Assembly: GCA_905221605.1 (NCBI GenBank)
Contig: CAJNDS010002457.1
Span: forward strand, 1,009,501 to 1,073,500
Reading direction: 5' to 3'
Length of the DNA stretch: 64,000 nucleotides
DNA from: Symbiodinium natans
Taxonomy: Eukaryota > Sar > Dinophyceae > Suessiales > Symbiodiniaceae
Each line of letters begins with the position of its first letter. Position 1 is the first letter of the stretch. This document shows positions 56,484 through 64,000 of the stretch, piece by piece. Below the pieces are notes generated by a model that was given only the letters and a program-made list of their open reading frames with translations, had not been told where the DNA came from and searched no databases. A program made the position numbers and the translations under genes.

Positions 56484-56595
56484 CAGATCTTCCAAAACCC
56501 CTTACTTAAGGAATATACCCTACTTCATAATAATGATCCTGAATCCTGAGTATACATGAGGGTATATTCCTTAGGTAAGGGGATTTGGAAGATCT
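56484..56595 (+). mobile_element. Family N long-hairpin TIR element
   Basis: CAGATCTTCCAAAACCCCTT and AAGGGGATTTGGAAGATCTG form an almost perfect inverted repeat continuing through GGAATATACCCT / AGGGTATATTCC; about 38-bp arms around a 36-bp loop. Confidence 0.88.
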
Positions 56596-56769
56596 GGATT
56601 CTTCGCTTCGCCAATGAAAGCTCCTCTGTGTGCATAAGGCTTTGGGCGTGAGTTAGGGTTTAGGGTTTAGGGTTTCAGGGCAAACGTCTACGACCAGTAC
56701 TCTATATAGCTAGAGACACTGTCCCCATTCACTAAAGCTCCGTGGCTACAAGATGAGTTTCATGTCTGC

Positions 56770-56875
56770 ACGGCACGGGCGGACCCACCGCAGCAACATC
56801 AGCTGCTCAGCCACACACCCTACACGCCTCCGAAGATGACGGCCGTCGCCGAAGTCGGGGGAGGTACCTCGTCTG
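56770..56875 (+). CDS. Exon-like island, unassigned
   Basis: Frame CTARADPPQQHQLLSHTPYT then PPKMTAVAEVGGG, ending at a family J element, as expected for an exon-introner border. Confidence 0.33.
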
Positions 56876-56883
56876 ACTATTTC

Positions 56884-56978
56884 CTATATCCCCCTTTGGA
56901 ACAATTTTTGGTTTTTATACAAAAACCCAGGAGGATATTAGAAATATTGCTTTTATTCAGGTTCTAAGGGGAGTATAG
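56884..56978 (+). mobile_element. Family J TIR element, copy 2
   Basis: CTATATCCCCCTTTGGAAC to GTTCTAAGGGGAGTATAG, matching the SulP intron 2 element. Confidence 0.82.
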
Positions 56979-57109
56979 TTTCGTGCCAGTTCTGTTGTAG
57001 GCACGACTGGTTTGAACATGTTTGGACATCTTCCTAGGGAAGTCACTATGCCTCACGCTTAGTAGCGAATGTGCGGACTGCCATATGCCATATTGTGTTC
57101 CCGCTCCGC

Positions 57110-57310
57110 GCGCACCTAAAAGTCCAAAGGCCTTAAAGGGGTTTAGGGTTTAGTGTTTAGGGCTTAGGGTTTAGGGTTTAGTAAACCCTAAACCTAGCTG
57201 TCAAGTTGGTTCACAGCTCGTTTTCCCTGCCAGTCGGCTGGTGTGTGGCGATAATGGAAACTATGACACTGTTGCCCTAAACCCTAAACCCTAAACCCTA
57301 AACCCTGAGG
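57110..57310. repeat. Telomere-like tracts of both orientations
   Basis: TTTAGGG at 57138-57182 passes directly into CCCTAAA at 57183-57196; a second CCCTAAA tract is at 57275-57308. Confidence 0.85.
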
Positions 57311-57464
57311 AATGGGTGTGGAGGTGCCTTTGTCCGTGTTCCTTGGCTGTTTCGTGGTACTTCGGGATCAGGCTGGTTTGGGTCAAGGGATGAAGACTCG
57401 TACCGTTAAGGTTGTACCCTCAAAGGTTCCCCCTCATATGCTGCTGACATGGCCCTTATATTCC

Positions 57465-57554
57465 CCTAGTCCCTAGATTGCCCTGATAAGGAAGAATGTA
57501 TTTTTGTTTCTTTCCTTTTTTTTGTTTGGGGGGGGGGACTTCTTAAGCAAATGG
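57465..57554 (+). mobile_element. Family A remnant, copy 7
   Basis: Right end TTCTTAAGCAAATGGG and the G run are clear; the left inverted repeat is lost. Confidence 0.6.
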
Positions 57555-57628
57555 GAGTTTAGGGTTTTGCCTGTGGTGGCTGCCTCAGTCGTGCTGATGG
57601 GGCGTGTCGGATGGCGCTGAATTGCAAA

Positions 57629-57712
57629 GCCTCCCCCCTGAAACTAACAGTCCTTAATAGGGATTCTAATATGGGGGTGGGTACTATATTCACAAGAAAG
57701 GATTGATTGACC
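57629..57712 (+). mobile_element. Family D element truncated by a telomere-like tract
   Basis: CCCCCCTGAAACTAACAGTC and GGGATTCTAATATGGGGG are the left half; the right end is replaced by CCCTAAA repeats (57713-57785). Confidence 0.72.
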
Positions 57713-57942
57713 CTAAACCCTAAACCCTAAACCCTAGACCCTAAACCCTAAACCCTAACCCTAAACCCGAAACCCTAAACCCTAAAAAGCAGGTAGGCCA
57801 GAGTGCCTGCCCTGCCCAGTTTAGGGTTTAGGGTTTAGGGTTTAGGGTTTAGGGTTGATGGCGCTTGCAATCGGACAAGAGAAGCCTGCTGACAGCAGCA
57901 CGACGAGGTTCCCTAAACCGTAACCTTAAACCCTAAACCCTT

Positions 57943-58191
57943 TTTTGGGGGGTCCTGATTATAACGGGATTCTATTAGTTGGGGTCTATTTTATTAGGGG
58001 TCCCCTATCTTGGAAAAGTTTCCCTTACAAAGTAACTAGGACCCGGAGTATGCCCTTATTTCCCTTTTTTAGGGTTGGGGTTCCCTTCGAATCCCCTGAG
58101 AACTGAAAAGGGTAGTCTTTTTTTCTTCCTAGGTCTAGGTAGCCGACTCAAAAAGGGTGCCCTCATTGTAATATGGTGACTGGGCTAACAA
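57943..58191 (+). mobile_element. Mosaic of family G, family F and nested family E
   Basis: A family G copy (57943-58019) is joined to a left-truncated family F copy (from about 58020; right end GGTGACTGGGCTAACAAG). A family E element (58034-58140) is inserted within the F part. Confidence 0.7.
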
Positions 58192-58429
58192 GTAGCCGCT
58201 TGTCACTTTCGTTGCGTTCGATCAGGATTTCGGGTTTTGCGGTTTGTGGCTTTGCTACCAACCACTGGGAGCCCAACGGAACGATAAACGCCCGAAGATC
58301 GTTCGCGAGAGCCTAAAACCCTGTTTAGGGTTAAGGGTTCAGGGTTTAGGAGCCTAAATCCTAAAGCCTAAACCCTAATAGCTTAAGGGCTTATAGGGTT
58401 TAGGACCCTAAACCCTCAAGCCTAAACCC

Positions 58430-58555
58430 CAATAGAAGCCCAACACCAAGGAACCTCGTGTCTGGCGCGCCCGTCGCGCTGTCTTCCCCAGCTTTGCAAG
58501 GCCAAACCTTTGATGTCGGCTCAACCCGAAACAAGGGCTGCCCCGGGGGGGGGGG
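58430..58555 (+). other. Unassigned GC-rich segment ending in poly-G
   Basis: Open on the minus strand (58408-58725) and in one plus frame; telomere-like flanks and a G18 run. No motif. Confidence 0.3.
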
Positions 58556-58744
58556 GGGGGCAGAAGGTTTAGGGGCTTCAGCCTTTGGGTCGCTTTAGTG
58601 TTAGGTTTTCGTTTTGGGGTCAACTTTGTCTGAGGAGAGGGGTTTTTCAGGGTTTGGGTGGATTCGGGTTTAGACGATAAACGGCTCAGAAAGTTGGCCT
58701 CGTGACTGCCCGCACCCAAGGTCACGGAGCACTCTACGTGGAGT

Positions 58745-58856
58745 AGTATAAGAGTCGGAATAATTCCTACTGTAAGTATTCCCTTATGGTTCCTTATAGA
58801 ATGATTCTAGAATAACCCCCGAAACCCTGCTCCAATCATCAAGGCCCCTAGAGTAG
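58745..58856 (+). mobile_element. Family L repeat, copy 3, preceding a coding exon
   Basis: AGAGTCGGAATAATTCC to AAGGCCCCTAGAGTAG. It ends AGTAG directly before the frame VYLFDHEHVDG, so it may be an intron. Confidence 0.65.
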
Positions 58857-60826
58857 GTGTACCTCTTCGACCATGAACACGTGGACGGCTCAAGCTCGTG
58901 TTCTCGCGGAGCGAGAGGCGAGCCCAAGCGCTTCGTCGTTCCGCGCTTCGAGAGATCTGTACTTTCGCATCTTATTGTAAGGGCCAAGAGCGCCATGGCG
59001 GTTTCTTAGTAGCTGAGTGAGTACCTTTACACTGTTTAACCCCTAAACCCTAAACCCTAACCCTAAACCCTAAACCCTAAACCCTAAACAAGCTAAGGTT
59101 TCAGAGTCACGAGGGCGACTCAACGACCTCGAGCCTTCAGTGTCCCGCTCGTCATCGCAGTCCTCCGGATGGTTTGACGCCTTAAACCGGAGACTTAGGG
59201 ACACCTGGAATACTTTTATTTTTTTTGTGTGTGCTTTTCTGTTTTTTTCTTTTGGTTACTAGAATTCCTCAGAAGCAGCTAAAGTTATGATTTTTTTGGC
59301 TTTTTGGGCTAGGCTTCCGATTCAGTAGAGGAGAAAGTCATGGACCGTTGCACGATTTTGAGGAGCGTGAGGAGCTTCCAGTGGCAGAGGAGACAGAGCA
59401 GCAGCTTACCTCTCCAAGAGCTGAACTTTAGACTTTTTGGGTTTAGGGTTTAGGGTTTAGGTTTCCGAATTTAGTAGAAAATTCTAAAGTTTAACCTTTT
59501 TTCCCTTGGCTACTGGAGAAGTAAGGCAGAAGCAGAGTCGTTTGCTAATGCAGGTGCTGCGGCTGCAGCTATAGCGGTCACTCCGGTGGCCGTGTCACCC
59601 TGGACACTCCAAAAGATGGATCTCCGGTACCCCCACCTCCTCCTCCAAACCCTCCTGTCTTCACCGACAAGATGGACAATGCGAACGTGAGCATGGAGCA
59701 CAGGAACCTTAGTAGCTGAATGAGCAATTTTGCACTTTTGGGATACAACACTTTCTGGGGGGGCTCCGGAACTCAACTAAGGAACGGAACCTGTGATCCC
59801 TGCGTCTTCTTTAGCTCGACAAGGGTTGTGCGAAAGGCAGTGCCTGCCGCTTCTGCCATCTAGGCAACCATGTCACCAGCGAGAAGGCCAAAGCCATTCA
59901 GCGACCCCGCAAGCAGACGCGCGACAAGTACAAGTCCGTGGTACAGAAACCTGGGTTCGGAGTGCAGAATACTTTGATACATTTTTTTGACCTTTCCTTA
60001 AAGGAGCCATTATGAGACGAAAGTCTATACTTCTTTTTCTCCCTGGCTACTTCAAAGTCCAGGAAGCTACCCTAAACCCTAAACCCTAAACCCTAACCCT
60101 AAACATTTAGGAGGGGTTCTCAGAAGTCAAAGTCCAGGAAGCTGCTACAACGGATGGAGTTGAGTCCAGCCCAAGCAGACCAGGCTCATGAAGAGCTGCA
60201 GGCCGAGGCGCGCAAGAGTCCCTACGTTGCTTGTAGGTTTAGGGACATGATATATACATTTTCCCCTGTTGGGTTTAGGGTCTAGGGGCTAGGGTTTAGG
60301 GCTTAGGGTTTAGAGCTCCTCTTCTCAGGAAGAGGTTTTCAGAGGGTTTTTAAGGGCCATCCAAAGGTTTGCAAGCTTCTTCAAGGCTATTTGGATGGCC
60401 ATGAAAACCTCGATTTCGAGCCACTGCCCCAGTTCGGCATGATGGCCTACCCTTCTATGCCGGTTCCTTGGTAGCTGAGTGAGTACACTTTGCACTGTTT
60501 GGGATAGTATGTAACCCCTGTAAAATGAAAGTCTAGGACCGGGAGTAGGCCCTATTTTCCCTCTTTTTAGGGTTGGGGTTCCCTTATAATCCCCTTAAAA
60601 CCAAAAAGGTAGCCTTTTTATTCCTAGTTCCTAGGTTCCTCCCGGGCCTAGAAGTCTACACTTTTTTTGGGGGGGGGGGGGGGGGGGGCGTATGAACTCC
60701 GCAACTTAGGTTCCATCGCCTCTTCCCCCAGTGCCGATGCACCAGCCCCTGGTGTATCCCGTGCAGCCATACCTTGGCCCGACCGCAGCGCTTCACATGG
60801 GTCCGAGGGCCCTCTACTCGAGGTGA
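58857..60826 (+). CDS. CCCH-type zinc-finger protein, multi-exon, with one apparent frameshift
   Basis: Exons: 58857-59000, 59098-about 59206, about 59333-59435, about 59530-59703, 59782-59940, 60124-60236, 60345-60462, 60710-60826 (TGA 60824-60826). The finger is in exon 59782-59940: NGTCDPCVFFSSTR, then, one base out of frame, GCAKGSACRFCHLGNH. Allowing one more G in the G run (59823-59825) gives C-x8-C-x5-C-x3-H, and the LGNH then RKQTRDKYK tail matches a common dinoflagellate family thought to bind RNA. After the finger, KLLQRMELSPAQADQAHEEL and a Pro-rich C terminus (MPVPSPLPPVPMHQPLVYPV). Introns include three family B introners. Junctions around 59206-59530 are not resolved. The 5' end may lie further upstream. 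Confidence 0.7.
59001..59097 (+). mobile_element. Family B introner with its interior replaced by telomere-like repeats
   Basis: GTTT target duplication at 59001-59004 and 59098-59101; left end CTTAGTAGCTGAGTGAG, right end AGCTAAG. CCCTAAA repeats fill about 59039-59089. GT-AG; removal joins KSAMA to VSESRGRL in frame. Confidence 0.85.
59207..59332 (+). mobile_element. Family V intron-borne repeat
   Basis: GGAATACTTTTATTT, AATTCCTCAGAAGCAGCTAA and the end TTCAGTAGAG match intron 2 of the oxygenase at 488-628. The exact donor is not resolved. Confidence 0.6.
59436..59530 (+). other. Zinc-finger gene intron with a short TTTAGGG stretch
   Basis: Between ELNF-type exon end and the next coding segment; includes TTTGGGTTTAGGGTTTAGGG and a TTCCCTTGGCTACT end. 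Boundaries approximate. Confidence 0.45.
59704..59781 (+). mobile_element. Family B introner (GA-AG), zinc-finger gene
   Basis: GAAC duplicated at 59704-59707 and 59782-59785; element CTTAGTAGCTGAATGAG to CTCAACTAAG. The intron begins with the GAAC copy, giving a GA donor; removal restores MEHR-NGTCDPC. Confidence 0.87.
59941..60123 (+). other. Zinc-finger gene intron with a telomere-like insert and duplicated exon bases
   Basis: GT-AG by frame. TCAAAGTCCAGGAAGCT occurs at 60052-60068 inside the intron and again at 60127-60143 in the next exon; four CCCTAAA-type units (about 60070-60104) lie between. Confidence 0.72.
60237..60344 (+). other. Zinc-finger gene intron made partly of TTTAGGG repeats
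   Basis: Donor AG|GTTTAGG, acceptor TTTTCAGAG, phase 2; joins VAC-R to VFKGHPK in frame. The middle is degenerate TTTAGGG. Confidence 0.72.
60463..60709 (+). mobile_element. Family B introner containing a nested family E element
   Basis: GTTC duplicated at 60463-60466 and 60710-60713; ends CTTGGTAGCTGAGTGAG and CTCCGCAACTTAG. A family E element (60533-60651) is inserted inside, flanked by AAGT on both sides (60529-60532, 60652-60655). GT-AG; removal joins SMP to VPSPLPP. Confidence 0.88.
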
Positions 60827-61189
60827 AGAGGCTGCAACTGGCCACCAAGCTCACGGATGACTTGGTACGTTTCTTCCTCCACAAAGGCCCAACAGGCCCT
60901 CAGAGGAGTTGCCAATGAGAGCTGCTCAGTGCTACCAGTAGTAAGTAGTGGCTAGGGCGGTGCGGGCTTGAGAAGGCTGCGAGCTGTTTTCAGCCAGTGC
61001 ATAAATGTGCGCTGGAATTCTTGCTCACGTAAGCCGGTTGCTCATCGCAGCCGAGCCAGCTGGAGGGAGCAGTGGTGATCTGTAGAATCGGAATTCTAAC
61101 CCTAAACCCGAAACCCTAAACCGGAAATGCAGCTCGAAGCGTCCGGTCTGTTGGACATGGCTTGGGGACGTTGAGGCTTTATCGGGTTA
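60827..61189. other. Probable 3' flank of the zinc-finger gene
   Basis: No further motif; a short degenerate CCCTAAA stretch at 61097-61125. Confidence 0.4.
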
Positions 61190-61405
61190 GGGCAGGTTTA
61201 CGAAAAGTGGCCACCCCCACTATCGACCCCCCAAATAGTGGGATTCCCTTATCATAACCCCAACTTAGTAGCTGAGTGAGCACACTTTACCCTTTTTGGA
61301 ATACTACACTGCCCTATAGAACTGAAAGTCTACACCTTTTGGGGGGCTGATGAACCCAGCAACTAAGCCGCCAAGGTACCCCCTAAATTCGGAAACCCCA
61401 AAGTC
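61190..61405 (+). mobile_element. Family G element with a nested family B element
   Basis: Outer GGTTTACGAAAAGTGGCC and GGTACCCCCTAAATTCGG are family G; the insert 61264-61367 (CTTAGTAGCTGAGTGAG to CCCAGCAACTAAG) is family B. Confidence 0.78.
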
Positions 61406-61703
61406 CCTGCTCCCTTCGAGAAACCTTTTGCAGATCTTCCCTGCCCAGATTTGGCGATCAGCTGCCTTGACTTGCTGGCGCTTTTGTTTATTGTTTAGGG
61501 TTTAGGGTTGAGGGTATATCGAACACTTCAGCTACTTGCAGGCTATATTCCTAAGCAGCGGGCAAGACTTTTTGAATTGGTCCGGGTTCCGAATGCAGTA
61601 TCCTTGTGATTGTGATGGGCAGGGAAGGCTTTGACAAGCCACAGGGGACGAGCTCCCGAATGTTTGGGTCCTCACAGACAGGATCGTGAGGCCACAAAAG
61701 CTG

Positions 61704-61808
61704 CTATTTGCTTAAGAACCCCCAGAAAATCGAAAATACTAATCCCTACAGTACCCTTATAAGGAGTGGTTTGTCTATTTTTTTGTGGGGGGGTTTTTAA
61801 AGCAAGTC
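61704..61808 (+). mobile_element. Family A TIR element, copy 8
   Basis: CTATTTGCTTAAGAACCCCC to GGGGTTTTTAAAGCAAGTCG, with ACTAATCCCTACAGTACCC inside. Confidence 0.78.
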
Positions 61809-62021
61809 GCAGAAAGTCTTTCTAGAGACTCTCTGGCCAACCGGCCAACGGTCAGCAGGCTTCCAACCCACCGACCATGCAGGAGGCTCGAAAGCATGTA
61901 TGCGTGGGGAGGAGATGTAAATTCGGGTCTATATATCGGTGCTTAGGGTTTAGGGTGTAGGGTTGAGGGTTTAAGTATACATATATATATATAGATTTAT
62001 AGAGAAGTATAGCACAGGTGC

Positions 62022-62234
62022 GTGCATGCCTGCCAACCACACCTCGGGGCTGACGGCGTGGGCCGACGCATAGGGCGCTATGCAGGATGCTCGCACACTT
62101 CTGCGCTCCGTCTGCGCTCAGGCTGCCCTGATAAGGCTGCACTGCAGTTCGCGGAGGTCCACGCCCAGACCCATTATTTCAACCGAAATGTCAATTCGCG
62201 GAATGCCAATCAAGCGAAAGTGGATGTACAGTAG
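62022..62234 (+). CDS. Unassigned exon-like ORF
   Basis: 70-codon frame whose second half, DKAALQFAEVHAQTHYFNRN then VNSRNANQAKVDVQ, looks coding before a TAG stop. No family recognised. Confidence 0.33.
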   Translation: MHACQPHLGADGVGRRIGRYAGCSHTSALRLRSGCPDKAALQFAEVHAQTHYFNRNVNSRNANQAKVDVQ

Positions 62235-62329
62235 CATCTTTGTGAATACAGGGGCCCTGATTCATAAGAATAGTTTTTTTTGGGGGGGGGCAAGAATAGT
62301 ATGAAGTATATCGAAACTGTAAGGGAAAA

Positions 62330-62443
62330 CTATCTTTGTGGTACTTTACCGTAACTTTAGACCCTTACTTTTTTTGGGTTTATTGGGTTTCTTAATAAGG
62401 CAGCTAAATTTTTAATTTTTAGCTACCCTCCTAAGTGCAGCCA
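62330..62443 (+). mobile_element. Family O repeat, copy 2
   Basis: CTTTGTGGTACTTTACCGT, AATAAGGCAGCTAAATT and CTACCCTCCTAAGTGCAGCC, as at 11047-11160. Confidence 0.72.
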
Positions 62444-62516
62444 AGCTATCTGTACTTTCAATGAGCCCTAAAATGTTCAGGCTAACACCTGGACCCAAAG
62501 GCCTGGTACTGAATGG

Positions 62517-62600
62517 TGTAGGGTTTAGGGTTTAGGGTTTAGGGGTTTAGGGTTTAGGGTTTAGGGTTTAGGGTTTAAGGGTTTAAGGGTTTAGGGTAGG
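62517..62600 (+). repeat. Interstitial telomere-like tract
   Basis: About eleven TTTAGGG units, some with an extra G. Confidence 0.93.
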
Positions 62601-62699
62601 TTGCTTCACACCATTGGCATTCCAGGGTCACCTTGCCAAAGCCCAGAGGTCCGAAATTCATCTTCCTGGTCATGTGTCTAAGCATCCGAAACGCCAGTC

Positions 62700-62815
62700 C
62701 CGAAACCCTAAACCCCAAACCCCAAACCCCAAACCCCAAACCCCAAACCCTAAACCCTAAACCCTAAACCCTAAACCCTAAACCCTAAACCCTAAACCCT
62801 AAACCCTAAACCCCA
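62700..62815 (+). repeat. Interstitial telomere-like tract with (CCCCAAA) block
   Basis: Five CCCCAAA units then about nine CCCTAAA units. Confidence 0.95.
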
Positions 62816-62936
62816 ACCCCCCAACACCCGCATCCTACGCCTATGCACTTGAGGGCCGCAGCTCCCTTCGAGTGCTTCCAAGTATGTGATCGGCCCTCTG
62901 CCGTGGGACTTTCACCCAACCAGGATGGGCGCAGGG

Positions 62937-63039
62937 TTTATGTTACTGTTTTTGGTGAGTGTATGTAAGGTTCCTGTTAAATATATTTGGTGTCCTTTTG
63001 GGGGTACAAGAAATATAAACCCTACTTCATATACTATAC
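62937..63039 (+). mobile_element. Family U repeat, copy 2
   Basis: TTTTTGGTGAGTGTATG, GGTTCCTGTT and GGTGTCCTTTTGGGGGTAC; homologous to the reverse complement of 54670-54812. Confidence 0.7.
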
Positions 63040-63840
63040 TCCCCCCCCCCCCCCTTAAACCCTAAACCCTTTGCAGAAACCCCATAATTTCCAGACTCAA
63101 CCCTGCAAAGGGCCCTTGCAGGGCTTATAGGGTATCCTTCCCCCCCCCCCTCCCCCCTAAACCCTCAACCCATCCTGGCCTGATCCGATTTTCTGCCGGC
63201 CAAGGCGCCAACATATGCTTTGGACAAAAAGCATCGTGGGGTATGGGTTTAGGGTTTAGGGTTTAAAGTTTAGGGTATAAGGTTAGGGTTTAGGGTTGAT
63301 AAGGGTTTAGTGTTTAGTCTATGGTGAGGGTGTAGAATTGGCACGCGTACGAGTATGACGGCGAACACTATCACAAAGTAACGCCAAAGATCTTGGGGTG
63401 GTGTGGCAGACGATAGATAGCAACGAGAATTGCTAGTATTAACAAGAACACGAGCACCACCAACATCAGCAACCGTACTAACAGTCACAACCGGATCTGG
63501 CGATTCTGAATAAAAACTCAGAAGCAGCTCACAGAAAAAACCAAATTCTTCGCAACAATAGCCAATTCCAAGTCACTTTTTTCTAGCAATCATAGCAATA
63601 GCAGCAGCAAGAGCCGTAGCAACATTGGAGGCACAATAGCAACGCAGTATGCAGATGCCAGTCGCAAGCATCATAGCATTTTAGGACGTATCACACGAAA
63701 AAGCCAACCATAATCATACTCGCGTGAATCCCAGTAGTAACTCTCGACCCTGGGTAGGGACAACAACGGGGATGCTCACACAGCGTGTGGGCAGTGCTGT
63801 GTTCTTGCCCCTTTTAGTCGATTCTCCGTGCTAAGCCCTA
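63040..63840. other. No firm gene
   Basis: C runs at 63041-63054 and 63141-63158, degenerate TTTAGGG at 63245-63320, then CAA/AGCAA-rich low-complexity sequence (63420-63720). The minus frame at 63270-63488 overlaps the repeats. Confidence 0.4.
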
Positions 63841-63881
63841 CTCAACCCTAAACCCTAAACCCTAAACCCTAAACCCTAAGC

Positions 63882-64000
63882 CGGCAGAAGGTGAGTCGGT
63901 TGCCCAGCTACGTCACCTGACAGCATTGGACATCGTTGGGCAGTTGTCCAGGAAATGTCGTTCAGGCTCTATTCCCAGTGAAGCGACGATTATTTTACTA
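63882..64000 (+). CDS. Exon-like frame running off the window end
   Basis: Frame AEGESVAQLRHLTALDIVGQ then LSRKCRSGSIPSEATIILL, open to the last base. It follows a CCCTAAA tract (63846-63880). Family not recognised; partial. Confidence 0.38.

Noticed and set aside
1-64000. Dinoflagellate spliced-leader gene or 5S rRNA
   Set aside because: I looked for the conserved SL core (CCGTAGCCATTTTGGCTCAAG-type, in parts) and 5S features and did not find them; I could have missed diverged copies.
1-64000. CRISPR-like arrays
   Set aside because: The regularly spaced repeats are telomere heptamers without unique spacers.

Overview
This window looks like nuclear DNA of a dinoflagellate. The evidence is: (i) dozens of interstitial tracts of the plant/alveolate-type telomere heptamer TTTAGGG/CCCTAAA in both orientations; (ii) reconstructable spliced genes whose introns use GT, GC and GA donors with AG acceptors; (iii) many introns that are short terminal-inverted-repeat (TIR) elements flanked by target-site duplications, i.e. 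introner-like elements; (iv) GC-rich exons set in repeat-rich, AT/poly-C-rich non-coding DNA. No bacterial operons, CRISPR arrays or rRNA operons are present. Long open frames are rare because exons are short, so gene models were rebuilt by hand from in-frame splice junctions.

Layout. 1-1020: 3' part of a 2OG-Fe(II) oxygenase (prolyl-4-hydroxylase-like) in four exons. 1.0-16.7 kb: telomere-like tracts, TIR elements and short exon-like islands, with a U6 snRNA sequence embedded in CCCTAAA repeats at 7.3 kb and a dual-specificity-phosphatase active-site exon at 8.45 kb. 16.7-19.4 kb: exon-like pieces matching, in order, a class 3 lipase. 19.4-35.5 kb: repeats plus islands, including a C-terminal exon with a KKRKV basic motif at 30.1 kb. 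35.5-36.2 kb: a lipase GHSxGG nucleophile exon and a probable last exon. 36-50 kb: repeats and islands. 50808-53301: a complete seven-exon SulP-family anion transporter with a signal/plastid-leader-like N terminus and four introns made of or containing four different TIR families. 53.3-58.8 kb: repeats, including several nested elements. 58857-60826: a CCCH zinc-finger gene with several introner introns and one apparent one-base frameshift. 60.8-64 kb: more repeats, ending in an exon-like frame.

The most striking biology is the interaction of two repeat systems. About twenty families of short TIR elements occur, and for several (families B, J, H, A) the host reading frame is restored exactly by removing element plus one target duplication. 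In family B the donor dinucleotide comes from the duplicated target (GC, GA, GT), while the acceptor AG is the end of the TIR. Telomere-like tracts interrupt at least seven TIR elements, so they arrived after those elements, and in one intron they fill the inside of an introner whose ends and target duplication are intact. TTTAGGG-sense tracts carry both GT and AG and are found as introns; CCCTAAA-sense tracts contain neither and sit against exon-like islands that cannot be spliced there.

Family letters (A, B, C and so on) are labels invented here for repeats recognised within the window. Intron boundaries are inferred from reading frame and were not checked against transcripts.
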